Shown piece by piece: positions 20,045 to 31,800 of a stretch of DNA of 64,000 nt. Within the stretch, counting starts at the first letter, position 1; each line of letters begins with the position of its first letter. The stretch is taken from the NCBI RefSeq assembly GCF_036320965.1, contig NC_092225.1, positions 7,250,502 to 7,314,501 on the forward strand, written 5' to 3'. The notes under the pieces were generated by a model that did not search any database, was not told where the DNA came from, and saw only the letters and a program-made list of their open reading frames with translations. The position numbers and the translations under genes are program-made. This stretch comes from Panulirus ornatus (lineage: Eukaryota; Arthropoda; Malacostraca; Decapoda; Palinuridae).

Positions 20045-22357
20045 TTTTTTTTTTTTTTTTTTATACTTTGTCGCTGTCTCCCGCGTTTGCGAGGTAGCGC
20101 AAGGAAACAGACGAAAGAAATGGCCCAATCCCCCCCATACACATGTACATACACACGTCCACACACGCAAATATACATACCTACACAGCTTTCCATGGTT
20201 TACCCCGGACGCTTCACATGCCTTGATTCAATCCACTGACAGCACGTCAACCCCTGTATACCACATCGCTCCAATTCACTCTATTCCTTGCCCTCCTTTC
20301 ACCCTCCTGCATGTTCAGGCCCCGATCACACAAAATCCTTTTCACTCCATCTTTCCACCTCCAATTTGGTCTCCCTCTTCTCCTCGTTCCCTCCACCTCC
20401 GACACATATATCCTCTTGGTCAATCTTTCCTCACTCATTCTCTCCATGTGCCCAAACCATTTCAAAACACCCTCTTCTGCTCTCTCAACCACGCTCTTTT
20501 TATTTCCACACATCTCTCTTACCCTTACGTTACTTACTCGATCAAACCACCTCACACCACACATTGTCCTCAAACATCTCATTTCCAGCACATCCATCCT
20601 CCTGCGCACAACTCTATCCATAGCCCACGCCTCGCAACCATACAACATTGCTGGAACTACTATTCCTTCAAACATACCCATTTTTGCTTTCCGGGATAAT
20701 GTTCTCGACTTCCACACATTCTTCAAGGCTCCCAAAATTTTCGCCCCCTCCCCCACCCTATGATCCACTTCCGCTTCCATGGTTCCATCCGCTGACAGAT
20801 CCACTCCCAGATATCTAAAACACTTCACTTCCTCCAGTTTTTCACCATTCAAACTCACCTCCCAATTGACTTGACCCTCAACCCTACTGTACCTAATAAC
20901 CTTGCTCTTATTCACATTTACTCTTAACTTTCTTCTTCCACACACTTTACCAAACTCCGTCACCAGCTTCTGCAGTTTCTCACATGAATCCGCCACCAGC
21001 GCTGTATCATCAGCGAACAACAACTGACTCACTTCCCAAGCTCTCTCATCCCCAACAGACTTCATACTTGCCCCTCTTTCCAAAACTCTTGCATTTACCT
21101 CCCTAACAACCCCATCCATAAACAAATTAAACAACCATGGAGACATCACACACCCCTGCCGCAAACCTACATTCACTGAGAACCAATCACTTTCCTCTCT
21201 TCCTACACGTACACATGCCTTACATCCTCGATAAAAACTTTTCACTGCTTCTAACAACTTGCCTCCCACACCATATATTCTTAATACCTTCCACAGAGCA
21301 TCTCTATCAACTCTATCATATGCCTTCTCCAGATCCATAAATGCTACATACAAATCCATTTGCTTTTCTAAGTATTTCTCACATACATTCTTCAAAGCAA
21401 ACACCTGATCCACACATCCTCTACCACTTCTGAAACCACACTGCTCTTCCCCAATCTGATGCTCTGTACATGCCTTCACCCTCTCAATCAATACCCTCCC
21501 ATATAATTTACCAGGAATACTCAACAAACTTATACCTCTGTAATTTGAGCACTCACTCTTATCCCCTTTGCCTTTGTACAATGGCACTATGCACGCATTC
21601 CGCCACTCCTCAGGCACCTCACCATGAGTCATACATACATTAAATAACCTTACCAACCAGTCAACAATACAGTCACCCCCTTTTTTAATAAATTCCACTG
21701 CAATACCATCCAAACCTGCTGCCTTGCCGGCTTTCATCTTCCGCAAAGCTTTCACTACCTCTTCTCTGTTTACCAAATCATTTTCCCTAACCCTCTCACT
21801 TTGCACACCACCTCGACCCAAACACCCTATATCTGCCATTCTGTCATCAGACACATTCAACAAACCTTCAAAATACTCATTCCATCTCCTTCTCACATCA
21901 CCACTACTTGTTATCACCTCCCCATTTACGCCCTTGGGAAGGAGACCTGTGTGAAGAAGTATCAGGAGAGACTGTGTACAGAATGGAAAAAGGTGAGAAC
22001 AATGGAAGTAAGGGGAGTGGGGGAGGAATGGGATGTATTTAGGGAATCAGTGATGGATTGCGCAAAAGATGCTTGTGGCATGAGAAGAGTGGGAGGTGGG
22101 CTGTTTAGAAAGGGTTGTGAGTGGTGGGATGAAGAAGTAAGAGTATTAGTGAAAGAGAAGAGAGAGGCATTTGGACGATTTTTGCAGGGAAAAAATGCAA
22201 TTGAGTGGGAGAAGTATAAAAGAAAGAGACAGGAGGTCAAGAGAAAGGTGCAAGAGGTGAAAAAAAGGGCAAATGAGAGTTGGGGTGAGAGACTATCAGT
22301 AAATTTTAGGGAGAATAAAAAGATGTTCTGGAAGGAGGTAAATAGGGTGCGTAAGAC
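20044..22357 (-). mobile_element. RTE-like LINE with inverted 5' segment
   Basis: The minus-strand part (20044 to about 21935) has the poly-A tail, short 3' UTR and intact reverse transcriptase. At about 21935 the sequence flips: 21935-22357 is plus-strand and carries the domain that lies upstream in intact copies (LGKETCVKKYQERL to NRVRKT). The seam shares ctt between both sides. The inverted piece ends, next to the flank, about 30 bases upstream of where the non-inverted part begins in the intact element. This is the arrangement expected from twin priming. (ATAC)n lies on both flanks, so the insertion is complete. Confidence 0.85.
20247..21917 (-). CDS. LINE reverse transcriptase ORF, 556 aa
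   Basis: This is the longest intact reverse-transcriptase frame of the family here. It would copy the element's RNA at the nicked target in the nucleus. Visible parts: residues 53-75 hold the KALRKMKAGKAAGLDGI block; 161-175 GFRSGRGCVDQVFAL; 193-201 FMDLEKAYD with the first catalytic Asp; 251-260 GLRQGCVMSP; 301-310 FADDTALVAD with the catalytic pair. A C-terminal region with [23 protein letters not shown] and [11 protein letters not shown] follows, ending DVVYRG. The APE endonuclease that normally precedes it is absent because of the inversion at 21935, so the ORF is not autonomous. It starts at the first Met after the seam. Confidence 0.85.
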   Translation of the reverse strand: MITSSGDVRRRWNEYFEGLLNVSDDRMADIGCLGRGGVQSERVRENDLVNREEVVKALRKMKAGKAAGLDGIAVEFIKKGGDCIVDWLVRLFNVCMTHGEVPEEWRNACIVPLYKGKGDKSECSNYRGISLLSIPGKLYGRVLIERVKACTEHQIGEEQCGFRSGRGCVDQVFALKNVCEKYLEKQMDLYVAFMDLEKAYDRVDRDALWKVLRIYGVGGKLLEAVKSFYRGCKACVRVGREESDWFSVNVGLRQGCVMSPWLFNLFMDGVVREVNARVLERGASMKSVGDERAWEVSQLLFADDTALVADSCEKLQKLVTEFGKVCGRRKLRVNVNKSKVIRYSRVEGQVNWEVSLNGEKLEEVKCFRYLGVDLSADGTMEAEVDHRVGEGAKILGALKNVWKSRTLSRKAKMGMFEGIVVPAMLYGCEAWAMDRVVRRRMDVLEMRCLRTMCGVRWFDRVSNVRVREMCGNKKSVVERAEEGVLKWFGHMERMSEERLTKRIYVSEVEGTRRRGRPNWRWKDGVKRILCDRGLNMQEGERRARNRVNWSDVVYRG

Positions 22358-22376
22358 ATACATACATACATACATA
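22358..22376. repeat. (ATAC)n, right target-site copy
   Basis: ATAC units matching the left flank at 20023-20044. Confidence 0.8.
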
Positions 22377-22379
22377 AAT

Positions 22380-22434
22380 AAATATACTTGATCACGTGCA
22401 AAAATTTTGTTTGAACCTTTCCTATATATATAAA

Positions 22435-22468
<34 letters not shown>

Positions 22469-22896
22469 TTTTTTATACTTTGTCGCTGTCTCCCGCGTTT
22501 GCGAGGTAGCGCAAGGAAACAGACGAAAGAAATGGCCCAACCCCCCCCATATATATATATATATATATATATAGGAAAGGTTCAAACAAAACCCCCCCCC
22601 ATATATATATATATATATAGGAAAGGTTCAAACAAAATTTTTGCACGTGATCAAGTATATTCCTATGAGTCCACGAGGAAAATGAAACACGATAAGTTCC
22701 CAAGTGCACTTTCGTGTAATAATCACATCATCAGGGGAGACACAAGAGAGAAATATAACAGTCAGTTGATATACAACGAAGAGATGTAGCCAGGACGCCA
22801 TTTGGTATACATGTGATTGTCCAAAACAGACAACGAGCGTATCATAAACTTATTGTGTGGACAATGTGGACAATTCACATTCTTGTTCACATAATA

Positions 22897-22900
<4 letters not shown>
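22380..22900. mobile_element. Penelope-like ends, interrupted inverted arrangement
   Basis: Plus-orientation terminus at 22384-22424 (tacttgatcacgtgcaaaaa to gaacctttcc). The same terminus occurs in minus orientation at 22573-22590 (only about 18 bases) and again at 22620, running inward to about 22870 (gacaacgagcgtatcataaa). The internal part matches the region downstream of the GIY-YIG remnant at 28.5 kb. A LINE tail and (TA)n tracts separate the arms. Confidence 0.65.
22451..22548 (-). mobile_element. LINE 3' terminus only (~100 bp)
   Basis: Poly-T 22451-22474 followed by the LINE terminus (reverse of cttgcgctacctcgcaaacg) and cut off at a C-run before (TA)n. An extreme 5' truncation of the LINE, inserted between Penelope-like arms. 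Confidence 0.8.

Positions 22901-22963
<63 letters not shown>
22901..22963. repeat. (TA)n microsatellite
   Basis: About 63 bases of TA after the Penelope-like segment. Confidence 0.95.
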
Positions 22964-22968
<5 letters not shown>

Positions 22969-24114
22969 AGCGTGAGATTGCTATTCTTTAAGTATTCAGT
23001 TTGCCATCCTGTGTAAGCTATACCACAAAAGGAAGTACACTGGGGAAATTCCTATAAAAATTTTCTTTTTCTGAAATCATTTGTAATCATACACACATAA
23101 ATATGTGGTGGAAAACACAACGTACTTCGTGGAAAATAAGAAAAACTACATTACTATAGTGTCATTTATGTCATCCCTACCGTCAGTTTACACTAACTAT
23201 CGTTACAACACATATTACGTTACGCTAATTCAACGATAATTAACAAAATCTTTCCATGCCAAAGCTTAACTGGCTCAATACTAGTTTTCAATACGAATAC
23301 GACAGAGAAAACGCGTGAACGTATCATAATGTAATTCATGCAAATATTTGTTTCTACGTAAAAAGATTAGTTTTTAGATGTTTTCATTCTAAAAGGCGGT
23401 GAATAACCATTAAGTTTCAGCGCTTTGTAGATTCAACAAAATCGAATTAATGAAAAACTGTGAGAATGGTATACATAGGATGGGATTATTGATTACAAAA
23501 TATCAAATGATTATATCATGCAACAATAAACATGGTAAAACCTGGAAAGTCGAATCATTAATCGTTGTCACCTATAAAGACAACTTTAGAAAAAATGCCA
23601 AATGGCGAATCTAGCATGCGCAACAAATCAACTCATTAATTACATCCTTTTAATATGACGGCTTTCAGGTCAACCATTAAGAGGTACGAAAATGTTTATA
23701 AGTAAAGCAATTTTGTCAAGCTTTTCCATGCATTTGCGTATTCCTCTTGCAGAGTGAGAGCCGCTACACACGCTGAGTGTTCCACTCAGTCGTAACAGTT
23801 TGGCATGTATGATTAAACCGCCCAGTTAACTTTTCATTCACACGTTCAGGTTTAACTGTGCAGTTCTGGCCTGCACGGTTAAAACTAAGTGAAAACCTGA
23901 GGGAGTGTAGCGGCCCTTTGCTTACACTCAGAAAGAATCCTCCTCAGACAACAGGTCTTCCTCACCCATGTCAGCAAGCATTGTTCTGTTTCCACATTCC
24001 TCCAGAATACAAGCACAAGCACCACATGGTGGTCTCTATATGGGTAACGTTCTCTGATGTATCTCGCATTTGTAACTGACAGTCCAGCAAAGTCCGTGGT
24101 GCTGCGGGAATCTA
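22964..24114. other. Non-coding sequence, no feature seen
   Basis: AT-rich unique sequence. The inspected frames are short and featureless. Confidence 0.45.
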
Positions 24115-24515
24115 TCCAGCGCACTGTCATACCGATACCCAACACCGTCCACCCATCGCTGTGAGGTGTGGCCACGGCTGGTCAAGGTTCTACGGAACGT
24201 CGCTAAACGGCAGCTTGGTAATCTGCACGGATCACGTGCTTATTATGAGAGGCATCTTTGCATGGTGGTAATATGGCAGGGTTGGAGAAACCACACATCG
24301 AGAAGTGTAACTTGTTACCAACTGGTTATTTGTGACAAGTCATGCAATCCACAAACTGCTGCCTCACCTTCAGGTCATATATTACCATCAACTGTATCAC
24401 GACACCACCAATTTCTGGGTCACCTCCAACACAAGTTTCTATCATTTTGTCTTAACCTCTTCCCACAAATGCACCTACAGAGCGCCAGCCACCGAATGTA
24501 TAATATTTAACTAGA
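24115..24515 (+). repeat. Unclassified ~400-bp interspersed repeat, copy 2
   Basis: Collinear with the reverse complement of 19490-19865 (shared ctgtcataccgatacccaac/c, cggcagcttggtaat, gaggcatctttgcatg, taacttgttaccaact). A diverged family member in opposite orientation; class unknown. Confidence 0.55.
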
Positions 24516-25559
24516 CCTCCAAATCCAGCTGTAGACTAAAGTACCTGGGTGCCACTACAACCTCTATCACCATTACGATCTACATCGCATAGTGCTTGAT
24601 CATCAGCACAGTAGTGCACACCTCAACATCTGCTTCTATACACCTCTCCAAGTCTCTATTCCCCCTCCCCCCCCACACACACACATCTTTTCTGAAGTTA
24701 ATTTTCATTTCTATTTCCCTGTCAGTAGGCAACTTCGATGAGATTCTGTTACGTCCTGACTCCATCGCTCAAATCGCGACAACCTTCGTCACAGCTGACA
24801 TCAAAAGAGCCATCTGAACCAGAGAGGCCTTCTGGTGTGACGTCACTAGGCGAGCGCTTTGACGTAGATCTAATCAAAGCTCGGACGCAAGTGGCCAAAT
24901 ACGAACACGTTTATACTCAACGATGTTGCAAGATGATGGCTATAACGATGAGGCAAGGTCTTCAAAATTTCACTAGCGAAATATCCTAGTCTAAGGCCTT
25001 AGAAAACTGTTCCATTACACTTTGGAATACTGAAAAATGGCATCTTGACAGAAGAGTGATGCATAAATTCTATCATCTCCCCCTCTCATTTCCTCGTCTG
25101 TTTGTCCCCTTGGTCCGTTTCCTTCTAGAATTAGTTCTTTTTTTTTATGAAAGAAAACGCCATCAGAACATCCGTGTTTATTTGGAAAAAACTGCCGACA
25201 CATTACTCTCATCGTCATGGATCGATGATATATGAATATAAATACGGTTTTGAAGGCAAATTAAAAATACATACATATATGTTTAAATGAGGTATTGGAA
25301 AAGGCCTTTCATGTTGCGATTAAAAAAAAATAATACCGTTAATTTCAAACCCACATTTTCCCCGAGATTAATTCAAAAGCCCTCACCACTCTGATGGATT
25401 TGTAATAACGTAACGTACTGATAAAATCATAGCTTTTGAACATGCGCTCCGCGGAAAAGTATCGATATCCAATATGGCAACGTATCTGATGAAAGGGGGG
25501 AAAAAAAGGTATTTCAACGCAGAGTTTACCTATGTAAGGGGTAAAGACCGTTTTCTTTT
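24516..25559. other. Non-coding sequence, no feature seen
   Basis: Unique sequence with a (CA)-like patch near 24665-24685 and no supported gene. Confidence 0.4.
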
Positions 25560-27790
25560 ATTTACAACACTTTCCTGCTTTCCTTTACCACTACACTTAT
25601 TAACACCACTACACCTGATGGTTAACCACTACTCTTGCTGGTTAACACCTTACAAATGCTGGCTTATGTCACTACACTTTTTTATCAACACCACTGCATT
25701 AGTTGGTTACGACTACTTCACTTGCTTCTTAACACCACTACACTTGCTGGTTATCACCACTACAGATGCTGGTCAGTACCACTACACTTGCTGGTTACCA
25801 CTACACTTGCTGGTTAACACTACTAGACTGCCTTGACAACACTTAACGTGCTGTTAATACCACTAGGCATGTTGGTTAACACCAAAATACTTTCTGGGTA
25901 ACACTACCACACTTGATGGTTAACACCACCACACTCTGATTAGCACCATTAGAAATGTTCTCAAGATACGAGCTTACAACCGAACTACTTCCCTGATTAT
26001 CATAGTAATGCCATGCTGCTATATCTGCTTGTTTCGATTATCTTAATACTACATCTGCTTCAAAGTATACCCTTCCACTTTTCCTTTTTGTTTATAATAC
26101 CTTGCCACCAACACCTGGTTGTTTAAAACATTTTCTACTATACCTGTCAAATATGAATCATCGTACATGTGTTTGTTTATAATACTACTACACCTGCTTG
26201 TTTATAATACCTTACTACTACACCTGCTTGTTTATGATACCTTACTACTACACCTGCTTGTTTATAATACCTTACTACTACATCTGCTTGTTTATAATAC
26301 CTTACTACTACACCTGCTTGTTTATGATACCTTACTACTACACCTGCTTGTTTATAATACCTTACTACTACATCTGCTTGTTTATGATACCTTACTACTA
26401 CATCTGCTTGTTTATGATACCTTACTACTACACCTGCTTGTTTATAGTACCTTACTACTACATCTGCTTGTTTATGATACCTTACTACTACACCTGCTTG
26501 TTTATAGTACCTTACTACTACATCTGCTTGTTTATGATACCTTACTACTACACCTGCTTGTTTATAGTACCTTACTACTACATCTGCTTGTTTATGATAC
26601 CTTACTACTACACCTGCTTGTTTATAGTACCTTACTACTACATCTGCTTGTTTATAATACCTTACTACTACATCTGCTTGTTTATAGTACCATGCTACTG
26701 CACCTGCTCGTTTATAATAACATGCTAATTCATCTGCTTTTTTTTCAATATAATATCTTCTATTATACCTGCCAATTAAGAATCTTACTACTACATGTGT
26801 TTGTTTATAATTCTTTACCACTACACCTGCTTGTCTACTGTACCTTACACCTACACCTACTTGCTTATAGTACCTTGCCACTACACCTGCTTGATATAAT
26901 AACGTGCCACTACACCTGCTTGTTTGCAATACCTTGCTACTACACTTGCTTGTCTGTAATAATTTACTACTAAACTTGCTTGTTTACAAAACCTAGCTAC
27001 AACAACTGCTTGTTTATAATATCTTGCTATTACACCTGCTTGTTTATAACACACTGCTACTACCCCTGCTTGTTTATAATACCTTACTATCATACCTGCT
27101 TGTTTATAATACCTTACTACTACACCTGTTTGTTCATGATACCTTACTACGATACCTGCTTGTTTATAATATCTTGCTACTACACCTGCTTGTTTATAAC
27201 ACTTTGCTACTACCCCTCCTTGTTTATAATACCTTGCTACATCTACTTGTCTATAATACCTTACTACACATAACTTTGTATTGCCTTACCACTACACCTG
27301 CCTGTAATTATACCTTGCTATTACACCTGCTTGTATATAACACCTTGCAACTACACATGCACCTGCTTGTTTATAACACCTTACAATTACACCTCTTGTT
27401 TATAATACCTTGCAACTACACATACTTGATTGTAATGTCTTGCCTCTACACCTGCTTAGTTTATAGCACCTAGCTATTACACAAGTCTATAATACCTTGT
27501 TATAATATTTGCTTGTCTATAATACCTTGCTACTACACCTACTTGTTTACAATACCTTGCTACTACACGTGCATCTGCTTGTTTATAATACCTTGCTACT
27601 ACACGTGCATCTGCTTGTTTATAATACCTTGCTACTACACGTGCATCTGCTTGTTTACAATACCTTATTACAACACCTGCTTGTTCATAATCATTTACTA
27701 CTACCCCTGCTTGTTTATTGTATCTTATTACATCTACCTGTTAATGATACCTTGTTACTATACCTGCTTGTTTATCAACTCTATAAAACT
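25560..27790. repeat. 2.2-kb minisatellite, 30-bp unit
   Basis: The unit is near cctgcttgtttataatacc + ttactactaca. Between about 26185 and 26690 the copies are nearly perfect. From 26401 to 26640 they alternate in a 60-bp higher-order unit, distinguished by tatgatacc versus tatagtacc. Outside this core the copies decay progressively in both directions, to ttgctggttaacaccactac-like units at 25.6 kb. Because 30 is a multiple of three, long frames run through it on both strands (284 and 250 codons of decapeptide repeats). With no start context, splice signal or complexity these are most likely not genes. Confidence 0.9.
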
Positions 27791-27799
27791 CCATAAAAT

Positions 27800-28703
27800 G
27801 ATTTCTTTGCTAACGTAAGGGATTTATCAATGAAAGATCTAGGGTACTTTAACTTAGATCCAATAGAATATATCTTCTCAAACTCATCATCAATAAACTC
27901 TGGACTGCAAATCATTTTATAGAGTTAAACCCAAACCTCCCATTGACACCAAGAATCTTTCAGTACTCCCTTTTGATAATAATTTTGCTTTACTTCCCAT
28001 GTTTCTTAAATCCTTTAATGTAAATGTTGCCTTCCTATGTTGCTTAAATCCTTTAATGTAAATGTTGCCTTCAGCAACAATAATATTATAAAGAATATCT
28101 TAATCAGGAACTCATCAGAAGATTCTCCTGGATGCATCTATTAAGTGCCATGTAGAAATTGTGATAAGTTTTATGTTGGTCAGGCTGGTAAGGATCTTTC
28201 TGTTAGACTTAAACAACATAAATATAGTATAAGAATAGGACAAGAATCAAAAGTCTTGTTTAATCATGTTAAAAACTATGATCATTTGTACTGACTGGAG
28301 TAATGCCATCTCAGTTATTAACTCATTTATTAACTCGGTTATTAACTCAGTTATAAAATCATTGAATCTTTTATCATTTAATACATAAAGAATTATAACC
28401 TTAATATTAGCGGAGGTCTATACAAAATGGACAACTTTACTGTTGATAAAATTTGTAAACAATTTACCTTCTTGTCCATATAATAACTATGGTACGCTCG
28501 TTGTCTGTCTTGGACACTCACTTGTTTATTAGATAACGTCCTAGCTAAGTTTCTTCGTTGTATATCAACTGACAGTTGTATTTCTTTTTTGCATCTCCCG
28601 ATATGTAATTATTACACTTACACGAAAGTGCACTTGGGAACTTAGCGTTTCATTTTCCCCGTGGACTCATAGGAATATAATCACGCGCAAAATTGTGATT
28701 CTT

Positions 28704-28705
<2 letters not shown>
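27800..28705 (+). mobile_element. Penelope-like element, decayed GIY-YIG end
   Basis: Plus-strand fragments across three frames match the C-terminal part of a Penelope-like protein: LDPIEYIFS near 27870, then AFSNNN-like near 28070, then CRNCDKFYV and LKQHKYSIR near 28160-28230, then GGLYKMDNFTVDKICKQF near 28410. The GIY-YIG endonuclease block is thus present but broken by stops and frameshifts. The 3' flank 28500-28705 is the family terminus, ending at (TA)n. A local duplication of about 36 bases lies at 28002-28073. Confidence 0.7.

Positions 28706-28710
<5 letters not shown>

Positions 28711-28774
<64 letters not shown>
28711..28774. repeat. (TA)n microsatellite
   Basis: About 64 bases of TA directly after the Penelope-like terminus. 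Confidence 0.95.
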
Positions 28775-28777
<3 letters not shown>

Positions 28778-29084
28778 TCATATATGCTACTTTTATGTAC
28801 CATAAAAAGAGCTTTATGCGGGACTGCGTTTTAAGAGGGGCGGGTTCACACCCAATGGTACTTTATACATCACTGGCTCATTATTTTCGCTTATCTCGTT
28901 ATTTAGTCATGCCATGTCACTACTTCAAACCACAAGTCACTTTTTTCCGAGTACGAACTGGCAACAATTACAGTTCTCCCCAACAAAATAATAAATATCT
29001 TTCATCACAAACTCGAAGAGAGTTTCTCATTTTGAAGATATTGGATTTTTCTTTTTTATGACTGCATATTTTCACATTCACAGA

Positions 29085-29200
29085 ACTTATACCTCTGCAT
29101 CTGCCTGCCAGGCACCTAACTCCCCTGCACCTGCCTGCCAGGCAACTTACTGCCCTGCATCTGCCTGCCAGGCATTATCATTTCCTTCACAACTCTACAG
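29085..29200. repeat. Short minisatellite, ~37-bp unit, three copies
   Basis: The unit has the core ctgcctgccaggca preceded by cctgcatct or cctgcac; three clear copies, then decay towards 29370. Confidence 0.7.
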
Positions 29201-31544
29201 GAACACATGTTCGTCTACACCTGGTGCCCTTTCCTGTTCACCTGCGTCTCCGCTCCTCAATACATGGATTATCACCCCTCCCTATGACCTGCTTGTCAAC
29301 ATTTCAACACCTGGTTGTTGCGCACAACCTTCCTCAGTAACTCTACACTCGCTTGTTAATAATTATATTTCACGTTAACATCCGTTTCTTGGCACCTATG
29401 ATTAGTGTCACTCTTCTCGTTATTCATTAGTTTTCTCCTAAAATGGACACCAGTTTAGGTCAATTTATACTTACTTTTTGTCTCCATTACCTCTTCCATT
29501 ATGCATTAGCCTTGCGTTAATACAGTGTGATACATAGACGAACAGAACCAGTCACGTAAATTATCAGCCTTTTAAGTTTGCTTCCCTACTGTTTTCAGTC
29601 GATCCCATGTTAAAATGGACGACCCAGGCAAGCAGCGAGTCATTTGCCTGCCAGTATCTCTGTCACTAGATATCACTGGATATTTGACGACACTGACGAC
29701 CCTACTCACCTCACTATCATTTGCCGACTGATATACATGAAGGGTCGTCTCGAATAGGACATGACTCAGGACTGGAATGGATGCAGCAGTATGACAACTA
29801 ATGATGAACATTCCTCCCTCACTCTGCCGCGTGCTGCCTACTATGACTCTGACAAACAGCTCAGCCGAACGCTCAGTCGAAGACTCATAGTGAACCATGA
29901 TACAAATCGTCATAGGGAATGGGTCATGGCCCCCGTTTCAGGCAGATAACGGGGTAATCTACCAAGAAAAAACAACAATAGAAGAAACAAAAGCTGAATA
30001 ACATTCTTAAGAACTGAAGTAATACATAGGCTACAGCAGCTGGTGGAAGGTTATGAGTGTCTCGCCACTCAAAACTTTCACATGGCGACCAAACCTTTAC
30101 AGCAGAGGTTCAATGAGGGGTCAGGTAAGAAGTGAAGCGTCACGTAAGTTCGCTTCGGATCAAGTGTCGAGTACAGTGAACCATCGGGTAAGTCCGTCAC
30201 CAGAGCAGTAAGTGAATTGTCTGACGTGAACCGTTTGAGAGCACTGTGTATGCGTCATCTACCTCTGGAAAGGCGGGAAACATGAGTAGAAAGAACATAG
30301 AACAAAATCCCTTTGTTCTGTTTCCAATTCAAGTTGCTTCACTGCCAAAGCAAGTCATCATTCGAGCCCAGTGATTCACTTCTTAAAGTTTGTTTAATTT
30401 TTGGCGGTTGAGTCAGCATGATTTAATAGGACGAGAGAGACTCGTATATATATATAATCTTGCTGTGAGGCCTTCACTGATACCATCAGAGTATCGTTGT
30501 GTCTGCTTATATTTAAGGAAGTATTACCTCTTAAATGAATCAAATGATCATATATAAGAACTGGGATTTTAGAAGAGAGAGAAAAAACAAATCAAAATTG
30601 GTATGGAACACAAGAACGATATAATGAGGCATCGGGTGTGTTCATGAACCTTGCTTCATTTGATCTGGATCTTCGGAGTAAACTCACAGCTGCGGTGAAT
30701 GTTGCCGACGTACCAACATGATGCAGCATGACGCCCGCTGATTCCAGCTGTCATATTTTCGGACAATTTCAGTCCCTTGTGCACGAAGGCATGACCTTGA
30801 AGCACCAAGGAACGTGAGCGTGAAGGTATGACCCATGAGTATAATCTCCTGACCTTTGACCTGACCCTAAAAAATACCCGAGTTGTACTGCCGTGTTCGA
30901 AGGGTGAACATCTGTGCTTAAGGGTTGTACCAGAATAAAGAAGAACAGGGAAGCAAATGCACAAAACCTAAAACGATAATTCATAAAAAGGTCACGAAAT
31001 TCATCACTGTAAAGGGGCCCCTGATATTTACACTGTACTACGGAATTCAAAGCACCTCATGATATTAGCTTGTTTCTGTACAGAGTCCTACATGCCTGTT
31101 CGGCCTAAAAGGGAAATATTTTTCTGCTGTAGATAAGAGATAATGCCTCCCATGACCTTGTATCATGTATGCAATTTGACAATAAAGACATCTTACCTAT
31201 ACGTAAACAATATCTGACACGTCTACGATCCTGGGAATAAGCCGAGTGATTATCAGTCGTCCTCAATAGTTTTGATCTTTAACACAGCCAAAATTTGGCC
31301 CTTTTTCATTTCGACAGTTTCGCCAGGCCTTAAAAAATATCCATACTCCCAAAATTTGGCTCTGAAAAATGAAAGCGTATAAGAGTGTCCTCAATGGGTG
31401 TGCTTCCCTCGTCTTGTAGGTTCACAGAATCCAGCCTATCATCTGGCCTGAGGCGGTAGCTAATGCTATCGTTGAGCTCGATGGAGTTAAGGTAATCATT
31501 CATACTATACTTCTCTTCCCTGACGCAAAACATTACACTAATAT
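29201..31544. other. Non-coding sequence, no confident feature
   Basis: A minus-strand open stretch (about 29913-29703) ends at a strong donor (gtgag followed by gtgagtagg) and has a possible acceptor tttgtcag. The encoded sequence is not recognisable and no partner exon was found. A short (TA)n lies near 30450. The remainder shows nothing. Confidence 0.3.
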
Positions 31545-31800
31545 AGTACATATCTCCTCCCTGATATAATACACTGATATAATTCTTTCTATTCCAAGAT
31601 ACAAGATGTTACGCTAATATAGTAAATTTTCTTCCCTCATACAAGATATTACACTGATATAATAAATTTCTCTTCCCTGATACGAGGTATTACACTGACA
31701 TAATACATTTCTCTTCCAAAATAAAAGATATTACACTAATATAGTAAATGTTCTCCCTGATACAAGGTATTACACATAAAATACATTCCCTAATACAATG
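31545..31800. repeat. Decayed minisatellite, ~45-bp unit
   Basis: Five or six copies of a unit with gatattacactaatatagtaaatt and ctcttccctgatacaag elements, diverged. Confidence 0.7.

Noticed and set aside
26119..26973. 284-codon frame of decapeptide repeats, and the 250-codon frame on the other strand
   Set aside because: Produced by a 30-bp minisatellite whose period is a multiple of three; no independent gene signals.
25560..27790. CRISPR-like array of ~30-bp repeats
   Set aside because: Repeats are contiguous without spacers, and the context is eukaryotic.
29703..29913. Minus-strand exon ending at a GTGAGT donor
   Set aside because: Donor is good, but acceptor choice is arbitrary and the residues have no recognisable pattern; chance open stretch not excluded.
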